This document shows positions 34,881 through 43,190 of a DNA stretch of 64,000 nucleotides, piece by piece. The stretch's first letter is position 1; each line of letters starts with the position of its first letter. The translations under genes and the position numbers were made by a program. Under the pieces are notes generated by a model. That model was given only the letters and a program-made list of their open reading frames with translations, was not told the origin of the DNA and made no database searches. Source of the stretch: Ensifer sesbaniae (GTDB lineage: Bacteria; Pseudomonadota; Alphaproteobacteria; Rhizobiales; Rhizobiaceae); contig NZ_JABEKU010000002.1 in NCBI RefSeq assembly GCF_013283665.1, positions 308,863 through 372,862 of the forward strand. The letters run 5' to 3'.

Positions 34881-36158
34881 TCATCCACGGAATGTGTAGT
34901 CCGCGATCGATTGCGGCTTCATCTCGATCGAAAAGCCGGGCCGTTGCGGCGGCATATAGGCCGCGTTCTCGATCACGCAGGGATCGACGAAGTGTTCGTG
35001 GAGATGGTCGACATACTCGATGACGCGGTTTTCTTTCGTGCCGGAGACGGCAACGTAATCGATCATCGACAGATGCTGGACATATTCGCAGAGCCCAACT
35101 CCGCCGGCATGCGGCCAGACCGGCAGACCGTACTTTGCGGCGACCAGCAGCACCGCCAAAACCTCGTTCAACCCACCCATGCGGCAACTATCGATCTGGA
35201 CGATATCGATCGCACCCTCGGCGATGAATTGCTTGAACATGATGCGGTTCTGGCACATCTCGCCGGTCGCGACCTTCACCGGCCCGATCGCCTCGCGGAT
35301 CTTGCGATGACCGGCGACATCGTCGGGGCTTGTCGGCTCCTCGATGAAGAACGGCTTGGCGAAGGAAAGACGTTTCACCCAATCGATCGCCTCACTGACC
35401 TCCCAGACCTGGTTGGCATCGATCATCAGATAGCGGTCCGGGCCGATCACTTCGCGCGCGATGGTGAGCCGCCGGATATCGTCGGCAAGATCACGGCCGA
35501 CCTTCATCTTGATATGGCGGAAACCCTGGTCGATTGCTTCCTGGGCGAGCCGCCTGAGCTTGTCGTCACCATAACCAAGCCAGCCGGCCGAGGTCGTGTA
35601 ACAGGCATATCCTTCCCTCTCGAGCGTCGCGACGCGCTCGGCCTTGCCGGGCTCGGTATTGCGTAGGATGTTGATCGCCTCGTCGCGGGTCAGCACATCC
35701 GTCATGTAGCGATAATCGACTATATCGGCGATCTCTTCCGGCGACATGTCGGAAACCATGCGCCAGACGGGCTTGCCAGCCTCCTTGGCAAGCAGGTCCC
35801 AGACTGCGTTGACCACTGCGCCGGTCGCGAGATGGATCGCCCCCTTTTCAGGGCCGATCCAGCGCAACTGGCTGTCGCTCGTGAGGTGCCGCCAGAAGCG
35901 GCCCGGATTGGCGAGGATCTGCGCCGTGTCCTGGCCGACGATCAGGTGCTGCATAGCCTTGATTGCCATGCAGCAGATGTCGTTGCCCCGCCCGATCGTA
36001 AAGGTGAGACCATGGCCCGCAACGCCTTCCTTGTCGGTATCGAGGATGACATAGGCCGCGGAATAGTCCGGGTCCGGGTTCATCGCATCGGATCCGTCGA
36101 GCCCCTGCGAGGTTGGAAAGCGCAGGTCGAAGACGCGCAGATTGGTGATGCGGGTCAT
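34881..36158 (-). CDS. L-fuconate dehydratase (enolase superfamily)
   Basis: 425 residues. Enolase-superfamily residues visible are the KMK catalytic motif (FRHIKMKVGRD), the metal ligands in LMIDANQVWEVSEA, FIEEPTSPDD and KVATGEMCQN, and the histidine base in WPHAGGVGL. The beginning RITNLRVFDLRFPTSQGLDG and DPDYSAAYVILDTD are typical of L-fuconate dehydratases. It converts L-fuconate to 2-keto-3-deoxy-L-fuconate in the cytoplasm. GGAGCAACC precedes the ATG. It is the last gene of a minus-strand operon with the two following steps of the pathway. Confidence 0.9.
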   Translation of the reverse strand: MTRITNLRVFDLRFPTSQGLDGSDAMNPDPDYSAAYVILDTDKEGVAGHGLTFTIGRGNDICCMAIKAMQHLIVGQDTAQILANPGRFWRHLTSDSQLRWIGPEKGAIHLATGAVVNAVWDLLAKEAGKPVWRMVSDMSPEEIADIVDYRYMTDVLTRDEAINILRNTEPGKAERVATLEREGYACYTTSAGWLGYGDDKLRRLAQEAIDQGFRHIKMKVGRDLADDIRRLTIAREVIGPDRYLMIDANQVWEVSEAIDWVKRLSFAKPFFIEEPTSPDDVAGHRKIREAIGPVKVATGEMCQNRIMFKQFIAEGAIDIVQIDSCRMGGLNEVLAVLLVAAKYGLPVWPHAGGVGLCEYVQHLSMIDYVAVSGTKENRVIEYVDHLHEHFVDPCVIENAAYMPPQRPGFSIEMKPQSIADYTFRG

Positions 36159-36179
36159 GGTTGCTCCAGTCGGTAGAAC

Positions 36180-37025
36180 TTAATCGTCCGCGCGCACGGA
36201 CTGCTTCTGGCTGCCGAGGCCCTCGATGCCGAGCTCGACGACATCGCCGGCCTTGAGGTAGCGCGGCGGCTTCATGCCCATGCCGACGCCGGGCGGCGTG
36301 CCAGTCGAGATGATGTCGCCGGGCTGCAGCGACATGAACTGCGACAGGTAGGAGACCAGATAGGCGACGCCATAGACCATCGTCTTGGACGAGCCGTTCT
36401 GCATGGTCTCACCATTGACCTTCAACCACATCGGCAGGTTCTGGGGATCGGGAACCTCGTCCTTGGTTACCAACCAGGGGCCGGTCGGACCGAAGGTGTC
36501 GCAGGACTTGCCCTTGGTCCATTGACCCTGGCGCTCGACCTGGAAGGCGCGTTCGGACACATCATGTACGATGCAGTAGCCGGCGACATAGTCGAGCGCT
36601 TCGGCTTCGCTCACGTATTTCGCCGTTCGACCGATGACGACGCCGAGTTCCACTTCCCAGTCGGTCTTGGTCGAACCGCGCGGGATCAGGAGATCGTCAT
36701 CGGGCCCGACGATGGCCGACGTGGCCTTCATGAAGATGATCGGCTCCGAGGGAACCGTGGCGCCGGTCTCGGCGGCATGGTCGGAATAGTTGAGGCCGAT
36801 GCAGATGAACTTGCCGGTGCCGGCAACACACGGGCCGAGCCGCTGCTTGCCGTCGACCACGGGCAGGCCGGCAAGATCGAGCGCCTTGAGTTCAGCAAGT
36901 TTATCCGGGTCAAGCGCCGCGCCGGAGAGATCGGCGATGTGGCCAGAGAGATCACGCAAGGTGCCGCTGGCATCGAGGATGCCCGGTTTTTCCTGACCCG
37001 GAAGGCCGTAACGAAGAAGTTTCAT
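36180..37025 (-). CDS. Fumarylacetoacetate-hydrolase-family, 2,4-diketo-3-deoxy-L-fuconate hydrolase
   Basis: 281 residues from the ATG at 37025 (AGGAAGCAG upstream). Family motifs: GLNYSDHAAETGA, IIFMKATSAIVGPDDD, KTDWEVELGVVIGRTA with the metal-binding acids, and STGTPPGVGMG. The context with L-fuconate dehydratase and an SDR identifies the substrate as 2,4-diketo-3-deoxy-L-fuconate, cleaved to pyruvate and L-lactate. Automatic pipelines often call this subgroup ureidoglycolate lyase; the neighbours argue against that. Confidence 0.85.
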   Translation of the reverse strand: MKLLRYGLPGQEKPGILDASGTLRDLSGHIADLSGAALDPDKLAELKALDLAGLPVVDGKQRLGPCVAGTGKFICIGLNYSDHAAETGATVPSEPIIFMKATSAIVGPDDDLLIPRGSTKTDWEVELGVVIGRTAKYVSEAEALDYVAGYCIVHDVSERAFQVERQGQWTKGKSCDTFGPTGPWLVTKDEVPDPQNLPMWLKVNGETMQNGSSKTMVYGVAYLVSYLSQFMSLQPGDIISTGTPPGVGMGMKPPRYLKAGDVVELGIEGLGSQKQSVRADD

Positions 37026-37050
37026 GTGTCTGCTTCCTGCTTGTGTGTTG

Positions 37051-37785
37051 TCAGATGGTCCAGCCGCCATCGATGGCATAGGCTTGGCCGGTCGTATAGG
37101 TCGCCCCAGCGAGATGAACCGCAAGATCTGCAATTTCCTCGGGCGTGCCGAGGCGTCCCATCGGCTGGCGGGCGATGAAGGCAGCGCGCGCCGTCTCATA
37201 ATCGCCCTGCGCCCGCATGCGATCCTGGAGCGACGGGCTCTCGACGGTACCGGGGCAAATGGCGTTGCAGCGAATGCCCTGAGAGACGTAATCGGCGGCG
37301 ACGGCCTTTGTGAGGCCGATGACGGCTGCCTTGGTGACGCCGTAGGCGAAGCGGTTCGGTACGCCCTTGATGCTGGATGCAACCGAGGCCATGTTGATGA
37401 TCGCGCCGTCCTTGCGCGCAAGCATGCCCGGAAGCACCGCACGGATGGTGCGAATCATCGCCTTGACGTTGAGGTCGAAAGCGAATTCGAGATCGGCATC
37501 CTTCATCTCCAGGATCGAGCCGGCATGCACGAAGCCGGCGCAGTTGAAGAGGACGTCGACAGGGCCGATCTCAGCGACGAGGGCATCGACCGCCTGCGTA
37601 TCGAGCACGTCCAACCGATGCGGCTTGACATCCGCTTCCTTGGCGAGCGCGGCAAGCGCATCGGTGTTGATATCGGTCGCGTGCACCTTCGCGCCGGCCT
37701 TTGCAAAGGCCAAAGCCGACGCGCGGCCGATGCCTTGAGCTGCAGCCGTAATCAGGACGACCTTGCCTTGAAGATCCGCTGTCAT
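37051..37785 (-). CDS. SDR oxidoreductase, 2-keto-3-deoxy-L-fuconate 4-dehydrogenase
   Basis: 244 residues from the ATG at 37785 (GAGGGATCGGAA upstream). The NAD motif is ITAAAQGIGRA, with NCAGFVH, the catalytic serine in MASVASS and YGVTK (Tyr and Lys). It oxidises 2-keto-3-deoxy-L-fuconate at C4. The same reading frame runs without a stop into a MaoC-like remnant upstream, so a longer fused product starting near 38115 cannot be excluded, but the domain and ribosome site favour this start. Confidence 0.85.
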   Translation of the reverse strand: MTADLQGKVVLITAAAQGIGRASALAFAKAGAKVHATDINTDALAALAKEADVKPHRLDVLDTQAVDALVAEIGPVDVLFNCAGFVHAGSILEMKDADLEFAFDLNVKAMIRTIRAVLPGMLARKDGAIINMASVASSIKGVPNRFAYGVTKAAVIGLTKAVAADYVSQGIRCNAICPGTVESPSLQDRMRAQGDYETARAAFIARQPMGRLGTPEEIADLAVHLAGATYTTGQAYAIDGGWTI

Positions 37786-37800
37786 TTCCGATCCCTCATG

Positions 37801-38043
37801 CTTTTTGCGTTCGACGACCAGGATATGGTCGGCGGCAAGGACGGCCTCGCCACGCTGGTTGATAGCTTCGCACCGTTCCACGACGCGCCCCGCCTTCGGT
37901 CGCTTCGGATCGTCCTCCTTGGCGGATATCGCCACGCGGGTGCGGATCGTATCGCCGATATGAACAGGACGCACGAAACGCAGACGATCATAGCCGTAGG
38001 AAAAGACAACCGGATTGATCAGCGATGCCGTGAGACCGACGCC
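37801..38043 (-). pseudogene. Truncated MaoC-like dehydratase remnant
   Basis: The translation ASLINPVVFSYGYDRLRFVR, HIGDTIRTRVAISAKEDDP and GEAVLAADHILVVERK is the C-terminal half of a MaoC/hot-dog dehydratase. The catalytic N-terminal half is absent; upstream the frame becomes non-homologous within about 25 codons. It is in frame with the downstream SDR gene, no stop separating them. It is most likely a deletion remnant. Confidence 0.6.
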
Positions 38044-38109
38044 GATCGGCCCACTCCTCCCTGGTTCACGCCCGCATTCCGCCGCGATGTTCTTAGTGGT
38101 GAGAACCCA

Positions 38110-38197
38110 ATTCATATACAAACAACAAGCTTGTCCATCGTCAAGGGGAACTTTCCTTTGTCGGCACCTTTGTCTGCGTATATGGATATGAATATTC
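38110..38197. promoter_or_regulatory. Candidate IclR operators upstream of the regulator gene
   Basis: ATTCATATAC at 38110-38119 and its near inverse GTATATGGATATGAAT at 38178-38193, followed by the palindrome GAATATTC (38190-38197). Related ATTC-TAT motifs are upstream of the lactonase gene, so a shared operator for the IclR protein is likely. Confidence 0.4.
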
Positions 38198-38213
38198 ACC
38201 AAGGAGGGATCTT

Positions 38214-39002
38214 ATGGACACCGAAGAGTCTGACCGCTATCGCGCGCCCGCCCTCGACAAGGGGCTCGACATTCTCGAGCTGCTGGCCAGCGTCGACGGC
38301 GGCCTCACACAGGCAGAGATTTCCAAGCGCCTGAACCGCAGCCCCAACGAGTTTTACCGGATGCTCGACCGGCTGGTGCGGCGCGGCTACGTCACCCGCA
38401 TCGACGGCGACCGCTATTCCCTGACCTTGAAACTGTTCGGGCTTTCGCAACTGCATGCGCCGGTGCGCAGGCTCGCGTCCTATGCAACGCCGCTGATGCG
38501 GGATCTGGCGCAGCGCTCCAGGCAGGCGAACCACCTCGCCGTCTTCGACCGCGGCTCGGCCGTGGTGATTGCCCAGCAGGAGGCGCCTGATTACTGGGGC
38601 ATCTCGATCCGGGTCGGCTCGCACATGAGCCTGTTCGACACCGGCTCCGGCCATATCCTGCTTGCCTTCCGCTCGACCGAAGAGCGCGAGATGATGATCG
38701 CCGAACACGCCAAGAGCAAAGACGAGGTCCCACGCGGACCGGAGTTCTACGCACGCCTCGATCAGATTCGCGAACGCGGCTACGAGATGATGGCAAGCGC
38801 GCAGACGGCGGGCGTCTATAACCTGTCGGCGCCGATCCTGGGCCCCGATGGCCGCGGCATCGCCGCACTGACAGTACCCTATATCGCTCTGGTCAATGCG
38901 CCTTCGGCTCCCGACATCACCGAAACGATCGCCTTGCTCCTGAAGGCCGCCGAACAATTGTCGACGCTTGCCGGTTCGGACGTGGTTCCGGCAGCCGATT
39001 GA
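38214..39002 (+). CDS. IclR-family transcriptional regulator of the fuconate genes
   Basis: 262 residues. An N-terminal winged helix-turn-helix (ALDKGLDILELLASVDGGLT, QAEISKRLNRSPNEFYRMLD) is followed by an IclR effector domain (VRRLASYATPLMRDLAQRS, GSHMSLFDTGSGHILLAF, MMASAQTAGVYNLSAPIL). AAGGAGGGATCTT gives a strong start. It is divergent from the SDR/hydrolase/dehydratase operon and upstream of the lactonase gene, so it probably controls both in response to a fucose-derived acid or lactone. Confidence 0.9.
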   Translation: MDTEESDRYRAPALDKGLDILELLASVDGGLTQAEISKRLNRSPNEFYRMLDRLVRRGYVTRIDGDRYSLTLKLFGLSQLHAPVRRLASYATPLMRDLAQRSRQANHLAVFDRGSAVVIAQQEAPDYWGISIRVGSHMSLFDTGSGHILLAFRSTEEREMMIAEHAKSKDEVPRGPEFYARLDQIRERGYEMMASAQTAGVYNLSAPILGPDGRGIAALTVPYIALVNAPSAPDITETIALLLKAAEQLSTLAGSDVVPAAD

Positions 39003-39023
39003 CGGCGACAGCCGACGGCTCTA

Positions 39024-39050
39024 ATTCTTATTTGAATAGCTAATTCTTAT
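39024..39050. promoter_or_regulatory. Candidate IclR operator upstream of the lactonase gene
   Basis: ATTCTTATTTGAAT (39024-39037, an ATTC/GAAT inverted repeat) and ATTCTTAT (39043-39050) resemble the motifs in the divergent region upstream of the IclR gene. Confidence 0.4.
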
Positions 39051-39079
39051 GTAAGAGTTCTATCCGGAGGAGAAGCGCC

Positions 39080-39937
39080 TTGATCATCGACACCCATCTT
39101 CACCTCATCGACAGGTCGAAGCTCACCTATCCCTGGCTCTCCGGCGTGCCGGCGCTCGACCACGACTTCCTTTACGCGACCTATGAGCGCGAGGCGCGGC
39201 GGCTGGGCATCGAGGCAAGCCTGCACATGGAGGTCGATGTCGACCCTTCGGAAATCGAGAAGGAAACGACAGAAATCGAACGGCTCGCGCGAGAGCCGGA
39301 AAGTCTGCTCAAGGGCGCCATTGCCGCCTGCCGGCCCGAAGACGATGGGTTCGCGGCCTATCTCGAGCGGCAGGAGGCAAACGAATTCGTCAAGGGCTTC
39401 CGCCGGGTGCTGCACGTCATGCCGGATAACCTTTCCGAAGTGTCGCGCTTTCGCGATAACATCCGCAGGCTCGGCGGGCGCCGCTTCACCTTCGACCTCT
39501 GCGTCTTGCCGCACCAGATCCCAAAGGCCATCGCACTCGTCGATCTGGCGCCCGACGTTCAATTCATCCTCGACCATTGCGGCGTTCCCGACATTCGCGC
39601 CGGCGCCGAGCATCCCTGGCGCGATCAGATGAGCGAGATTGCGCGACGACCAAATGTCACGGCGAAGATCTCGGGCGTCGTCGCTTATGCGGACGAGGCT
39701 TGGCAGGTCGAGACGCTGCGCCCCTATGTCGAACATACGATCCGCGTCTTCGGTTGGGATCGGGTGGTGTGGGGAAGCGACTGGCCGGTCTGCACGCTCG
39801 GTGGCAACCTTTCAACCTGGGTCGGTGCGACCCACGCTCTCCTCGAAGGCTGCAGCGCGGATGAGAAACGCAAGCTGCTCGCCGGCAATGCACGCCGGAT
39901 CTGGAGGCTCGCTGAGACCAATTCCAAGAAAGTGTGA
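39080..39937 (+). CDS. Amidohydrolase-2-family L-fucono-lactone hydrolase
   Basis: 285 residues, starting with TTG at 39080 after GGAGGAG. The TIM-barrel metal motif is IIDTHLHLID (HxH at residues 6-8), with ILDHCGVPD, TAKISGVV and VVWGSDWPVCTLGG later. These belong to the lactonase branch of amidohydrolase family 2. Together with the genes on the other strand it would open L-fucono-lactone to L-fuconate. L-fucose dehydrogenase and an importer are not in the window. Confidence 0.88.
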   Translation: MIIDTHLHLIDRSKLTYPWLSGVPALDHDFLYATYEREARRLGIEASLHMEVDVDPSEIEKETTEIERLAREPESLLKGAIAACRPEDDGFAAYLERQEANEFVKGFRRVLHVMPDNLSEVSRFRDNIRRLGGRRFTFDLCVLPHQIPKAIALVDLAPDVQFILDHCGVPDIRAGAEHPWRDQMSEIARRPNVTAKISGVVAYADEAWQVETLRPYVEHTIRVFGWDRVVWGSDWPVCTLGGNLSTWVGATHALLEGCSADEKRKLLAGNARRIWRLAETNSKKV

Positions 39938-40331
39938 ACGGTTTCCGTCCGGAATTGCGCGGACGAAATTGACCACGGCAGATCATGGCAAGCTGCATCC
40001 AGGACTACATCATGGCGACCGACCTCGGTCGCATCACGCACAATCTGCAGGCCTATTTCATGGAGACGATCGCGTCCAGTTCGAACGCGCGATCGTTGGG
40101 TTTTCCCAGGCCGTCGACTGCATGCCCGCCGGCGAAGATCCGAATCTCATCGCGCTTGCTTGGAGCAGGATGCAAACATACCTGTGGTCGGTCTCGTCCT
40201 TCACAACCTCCTCGACCAGACCCGCCCGCGCGACATTCTCCTGCTTGGAGCTGCCGCCATCACAATCCTCCTCGTTTGGGGCTGACAGGAGGAAGTAGCT
40301 CGGGCGGGTGCGGCTCGGCGCAAGCAGAGGT
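39938..40331. other. Region without a clear gene between lactonase and parE
   Basis: 394 bases. Most of it shows no coding character. The only candidate is a 33-residue hydrophobic frame near its end, listed separately. Confidence 0.5.
40184..40285 (+). CDS. Possible 33-residue membrane peptide or gene remnant
   Basis: From the GTG at 40184 the frame reads VVGLVLHNLLDQTRPRDILL and then LGAAAITILLVWG, a plausible single hydrophobic helix with a natural C terminus. The frame also extends upstream without a start codon, so it may be the tail of a decayed gene. No convincing ribosome binding site is present. Confidence 0.25.
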   Translation: MVGLVLHNLLDQTRPRDILLLGAAAITILLVWG

Positions 40332-40643
40332 CTATAACCGTTCCTCCAGCAGATCCTGCGTTATGTCCTGCCCGCGGTGAAAAACGCCAAGGATCACGAC
40401 ATCGCGGCCATGCACAACAAAGGCCACGCTGACGCTGCGTCGGTAACCGATGATCCGCAAACCCGGAATTCGCCCTTCGCGTACGGATCCCCGCTCCGGG
40501 AACGTCTCCAGATTCTCGATGAACGTGATAACCCCGTCGACGAAGTTGCCTGCGGTCAGGCTGCCTGCCACCAAGGCAATGTCGGCATAGAGTTTGTCGA
40601 GTTCGGCTTCGGCCTTGGGATGGTAGACAATGCGATAGTCCAT
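40332..40643 (-). CDS. parE: ParE-type toxin of a type II toxin-antitoxin pair
   Basis: 103 residues of the RelE/ParE fold: YRIVYHPKAEAELDKLYADI at the start, ETFPERGSVREGRIPGLRII (the conserved RxG...PGLR region) and VAFVVHGRDVVILGVFHRGQ toward the end. ParE toxins poison DNA gyrase. It starts three bases after the antitoxin gene. The pair probably stabilises the replicon. Confidence 0.9.
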   Translation of the reverse strand: MDYRIVYHPKAEAELDKLYADIALVAGSLTAGNFVDGVITFIENLETFPERGSVREGRIPGLRIIGYRRSVSVAFVVHGRDVVILGVFHRGQDITQDLLEERL

Positions 40644-40646
40644 GCC

Positions 40647-40913
40647 CTACTTGGCTGCCGCCGTATGAGCTTTGCGTTTTGCCTCAAAGCGGGCACGCAC
40701 CGTCGACGCCGACACAGCCTGCGACGGGTCGGACAGGACTTCCTGGTAGCGGGTCGGAAGCTCTTCATTCAGCCACCGCTCACGGGCTTCTTCGTAGTCC
40801 TCAAGCATACGCAGGCCCGCTCGGACAACCTCGCTGGCGTTGTTGTAACGGCCAGATTCGAGCTGCTTGCGGACAAATTCCTCGTAGTGGGTGCCAAGTG
40901 CGACATTCGGCAT
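40647..40913 (-). CDS. parD: ParD-type antitoxin
   Basis: 88 residues from the ATG at 40913 (AAAGG six to eight bases upstream; a GTG nine bases earlier is in frame). The N terminus [20 protein letters not shown] then [18 protein letters not shown] is the ribbon-helix-helix DNA-binding domain; the C-terminal charged helix binds ParE. It autoregulates the operon with the toxin, as known for this family. Confidence 0.9.
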   Translation of the reverse strand: MPNVALGTHYEEFVRKQLESGRYNNASEVVRAGLRMLEDYEEARERWLNEELPTRYQEVLSDPSQAVSASTVRARFEAKRKAHTAAAK

Positions 40914-41081
40914 GGGCTTCACCTTTCGTTGCCATCATTGTGGGGCATTCCCCGCTTTATGTAAATAGATGTCAGACTTTGCTGACCTGATGGACGGGAG
41001 TCGAAAATCGCATAAGATAGGCTATGGGGCTAAGTTATTGATATTGTTCTAATAATCGTGATTATGTTAAATTGCGCATTT

Positions 41082-41873
41082 TTACCCGGATAAAGTACGC
41101 CATTTCGATATCGGCACGTTGGTGGACGCCAAATCAAACCGTTTGGCAATCCGGGTACCGTATTTGTCCGTACCAAACCCGAAGGCGTTGGCTTCGTCGG
41201 AGTCAAACAAGTTTCCGAATATGACCTGCCTGTCGAGTAGGACCTGAACATAATGGTCGCCACTGCCCTTGGAGCTAATGACCTCGTCATGGCAGATCTC
41301 GGAAAGCAGGATCTGTGCCCCTTCTACGAGGCAAGGAATTTCAACCCGCTTGTAAGGGCTACCGCCGTACCATCCGCTTTCACCGAAGAAATTCACGGTG
41401 ACGGTCGTGTCCGGGTGCCGGGGAAGCGGCAGAGGATGACGAAGGACCAGGTAGAACTCCTCTTCATATTTCTCCGCCGGGGCAAACCCAAACTTGGACC
41501 AGAACGCCAGCGATACATCGGAAATGCACTGGACATGGAGCATACAGACTTGGTTCGCGCGGGCCTGCTGCAGAACGTATCTCATGATCGCCGTACCAAT
41601 GCCCTGCCCGCGAAAATCGGGGTGAACCTCGGTGATGCCCGGCGAAATAAAGCGCCCGAAGTGAAACGCTACGGCTGCGCCGCCAACGCGGACGACCTCG
41701 AGCTCTCGCCTCTCGAACGCCCCGCGTATCTGTTTCCAGTTACACCAGAACCCCTTGCCGAGGTTCCCGGAATACGGATCGGCTGCACGGCGGGCCTGAT
41801 AGGCTTCGTCCTCGGACTGCAGCCACTTGGCGATAAAATCCAAGTCATTCTGCTCTGCTATTGCAAAGTCCAT
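41082..41873 (-). CDS. GNAT-family N-acetyltransferase
   Basis: 263 residues. The GNAT core is in the N-terminal ~145 residues, with the acetyl-CoA loop PDFRGQGIGTAIMRYVL and the following VCMLHVQCISDVSLAFWSKF. The C-terminal half (from about residue 155) is a separate domain I do not recognise, rich in beta strands. It starts 14 bases after a HEPN-like gene, so the two are co-transcribed. The substrate is unknown. Confidence 0.8.
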   Translation of the reverse strand: MDFAIAEQNDLDFIAKWLQSEDEAYQARRAADPYSGNLGKGFWCNWKQIRGAFERRELEVVRVGGAAVAFHFGRFISPGITEVHPDFRGQGIGTAIMRYVLQQARANQVCMLHVQCISDVSLAFWSKFGFAPAEKYEEEFYLVLRHPLPLPRHPDTTVTVNFFGESGWYGGSPYKRVEIPCLVEGAQILLSEICHDEVISSKGSGDHYVQVLLDRQVIFGNLFDSDEANAFGFGTDKYGTRIAKRFDLASTNVPISKWRTLSG

Positions 41874-41887
41874 CTCGCGCCCTGACT

Positions 41888-42223
41888 TCAGACATTCTTT
41901 TGACTGCTAAGGGACTGAAGATGCTTGGCGGTTTTCGCGCGAAGGCGTAGCCCAGCTTCCAAGGCGTGCTCCGTCCGCGCCGACAGGTCGTGCTGCATTT
42001 TGCGGATTTGATTGGGACTATACCCACGATGGAGCAAAAGTGCGGTCAGGTAGAGTTCGATCGCGTGGATTGCCGACAATCTGAACGGGGCCCGAGTAAG
42101 CGGCTTGCCGGGTCGGCCGAGTTGAAGGAGCAGTGTTGCCGCCTTGCGATATTCTTCCGCCAGCTCGTGAAGCTGCCGTGGGGAAGCGAACTCTCCCGGG
42201 TATTTCCGTTCTTCGATTACCAT
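41888..42223 (-). CDS. Small HEPN-like helical protein
   Basis: 111 residues. The central helix pair RLSAIHAIELYLTALLLHRG resembles the HEPN pattern in which a small helical protein carries A-x-E-x-x-L-K/T-A-L-L. The strongly basic C terminus (LRLRAKTAKHLQSLSSQKN) ends abruptly and may be shortened. The ribosome binding site before the ATG is weak. It precedes the GNAT gene by 14 bases. Confidence 0.55.
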   Translation of the reverse strand: MVIEERKYPGEFASPRQLHELAEEYRKAATLLLQLGRPGKPLTRAPFRLSAIHAIELYLTALLLHRGYSPNQIRKMQHDLSARTEHALEAGLRLRAKTAKHLQSLSSQKNV

Positions 42224-42862
42224 CTAGGCAATATAAAATACTACCGGAAGATTTCGTAAAGGGGACACGATGGTATTCACTGACGCAACCGGCTGAGGGC
42301 CACATGCTCGACGGGTACGGCCACGGCGGTAGACATTCGGCGCTTGCGCGTAGCGTTGGGGGAAATTCACGGTGATCGTGCGGGTGCTGTAGTTTGCGGC
42401 ATCGGTCACCGTGCCGACTTGGGTAAGCTTGTCACCTAAGTCAACGCAACCAGAGCCATTCCAGCTCTTCTTCTGGGCGCCACACGCAGCAATAGCGGCC
42501 AGCTTGGCATTGATGGCGCTCAGATCGGTGGTGGTCGCCACGCAGATCGAGCCCTTCCAAAGCTTACCCTGCCGGTTGCAGGCAAGCATATGGTTGACGG
42601 CCGCCACGCTTGCTTCAATGCACCCGTGAGCGTCTTTGCCGGAGGCGGCGGGCGCACAGACTTTGCCCTTGTTACCGCATATCGCAATCTGATCGACGCG
42701 GGTACTGATGCCCTGAGCCTTGCTGTCCACAGTGGAAATCTTGCTGGAGAGGGCGCTCCACGTCATCTGCGTGTCCAACGTGCTGCCTGCGGTACGTTCC
42801 TGCGCCGGGGCGGCGCTTGCGATGATGAAGGCAGCGATCAGGGCGAGGGCGGCGTCTTTCAC
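42224..42862 (-). CDS. Secreted cysteine-containing protein of unknown function
   Basis: 212 residues from the GTG at 42862; a GTG at 42904 gives a longer N terminus. A signal peptide (DAALALIAAFIIASAAPAQ) is followed by a short helix (ALSSKISTVDSKAQGISTR) and spaced cysteines (ICGNKGKVC, GCIEASVAAVNHMLACNRQG, SICV, AACG, SGCVDLG). The C-terminal 25 residues turn basic (YRRGRTRRACGPQ) and do not look like the rest. I do not recognise a family. Confidence 0.55.
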   Translation of the reverse strand: MKDAALALIAAFIIASAAPAQERTAGSTLDTQMTWSALSSKISTVDSKAQGISTRVDQIAICGNKGKVCAPAASGKDAHGCIEASVAAVNHMLACNRQGKLWKGSICVATTTDLSAINAKLAAIAACGAQKKSWNGSGCVDLGDKLTQVGTVTDAANYSTRTITVNFPQRYAQAPNVYRRGRTRRACGPQPVASVNTIVSPLRNLPVVFYIA

Positions 42863-43190
42863 ATGGGGAGCTTTCCTTGGGTTTTGTCTTATAGGGGACG
42901 GCACTAGCTGCCCCTGCTGCCATCCGATAGCGGCGCCTCGGTGTTACGGTTCGCCGATGAAGACCGGCTTGATGAAGCCCAGCTAGAATTGCAAGAAACC
43001 GGCCTCGGCAAATGGGAGACGCCGTTAGAAGGGCACAGAGCTCGACGGGTACCATTTCGCCATGACGCTTAGCCTGAACCGATGGGTGGGAAGGGTTGGC
43101 AGGTGGCGGCTGAGAAGCGACCATCGTTTGCTTCGAGCGCCTGCGAAACGACTATGCTAATCAAGTGGCGAACGATTCTGAGTTTAGAGT

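Noticed and set aside
36180-37442. Longer start for the diketo-acid hydrolase gene
   Set aside because: The extension would run over most of the SDR gene and is Arg/Ser-rich; the ATG at 37025 has a good ribosome site and begins the family domain.
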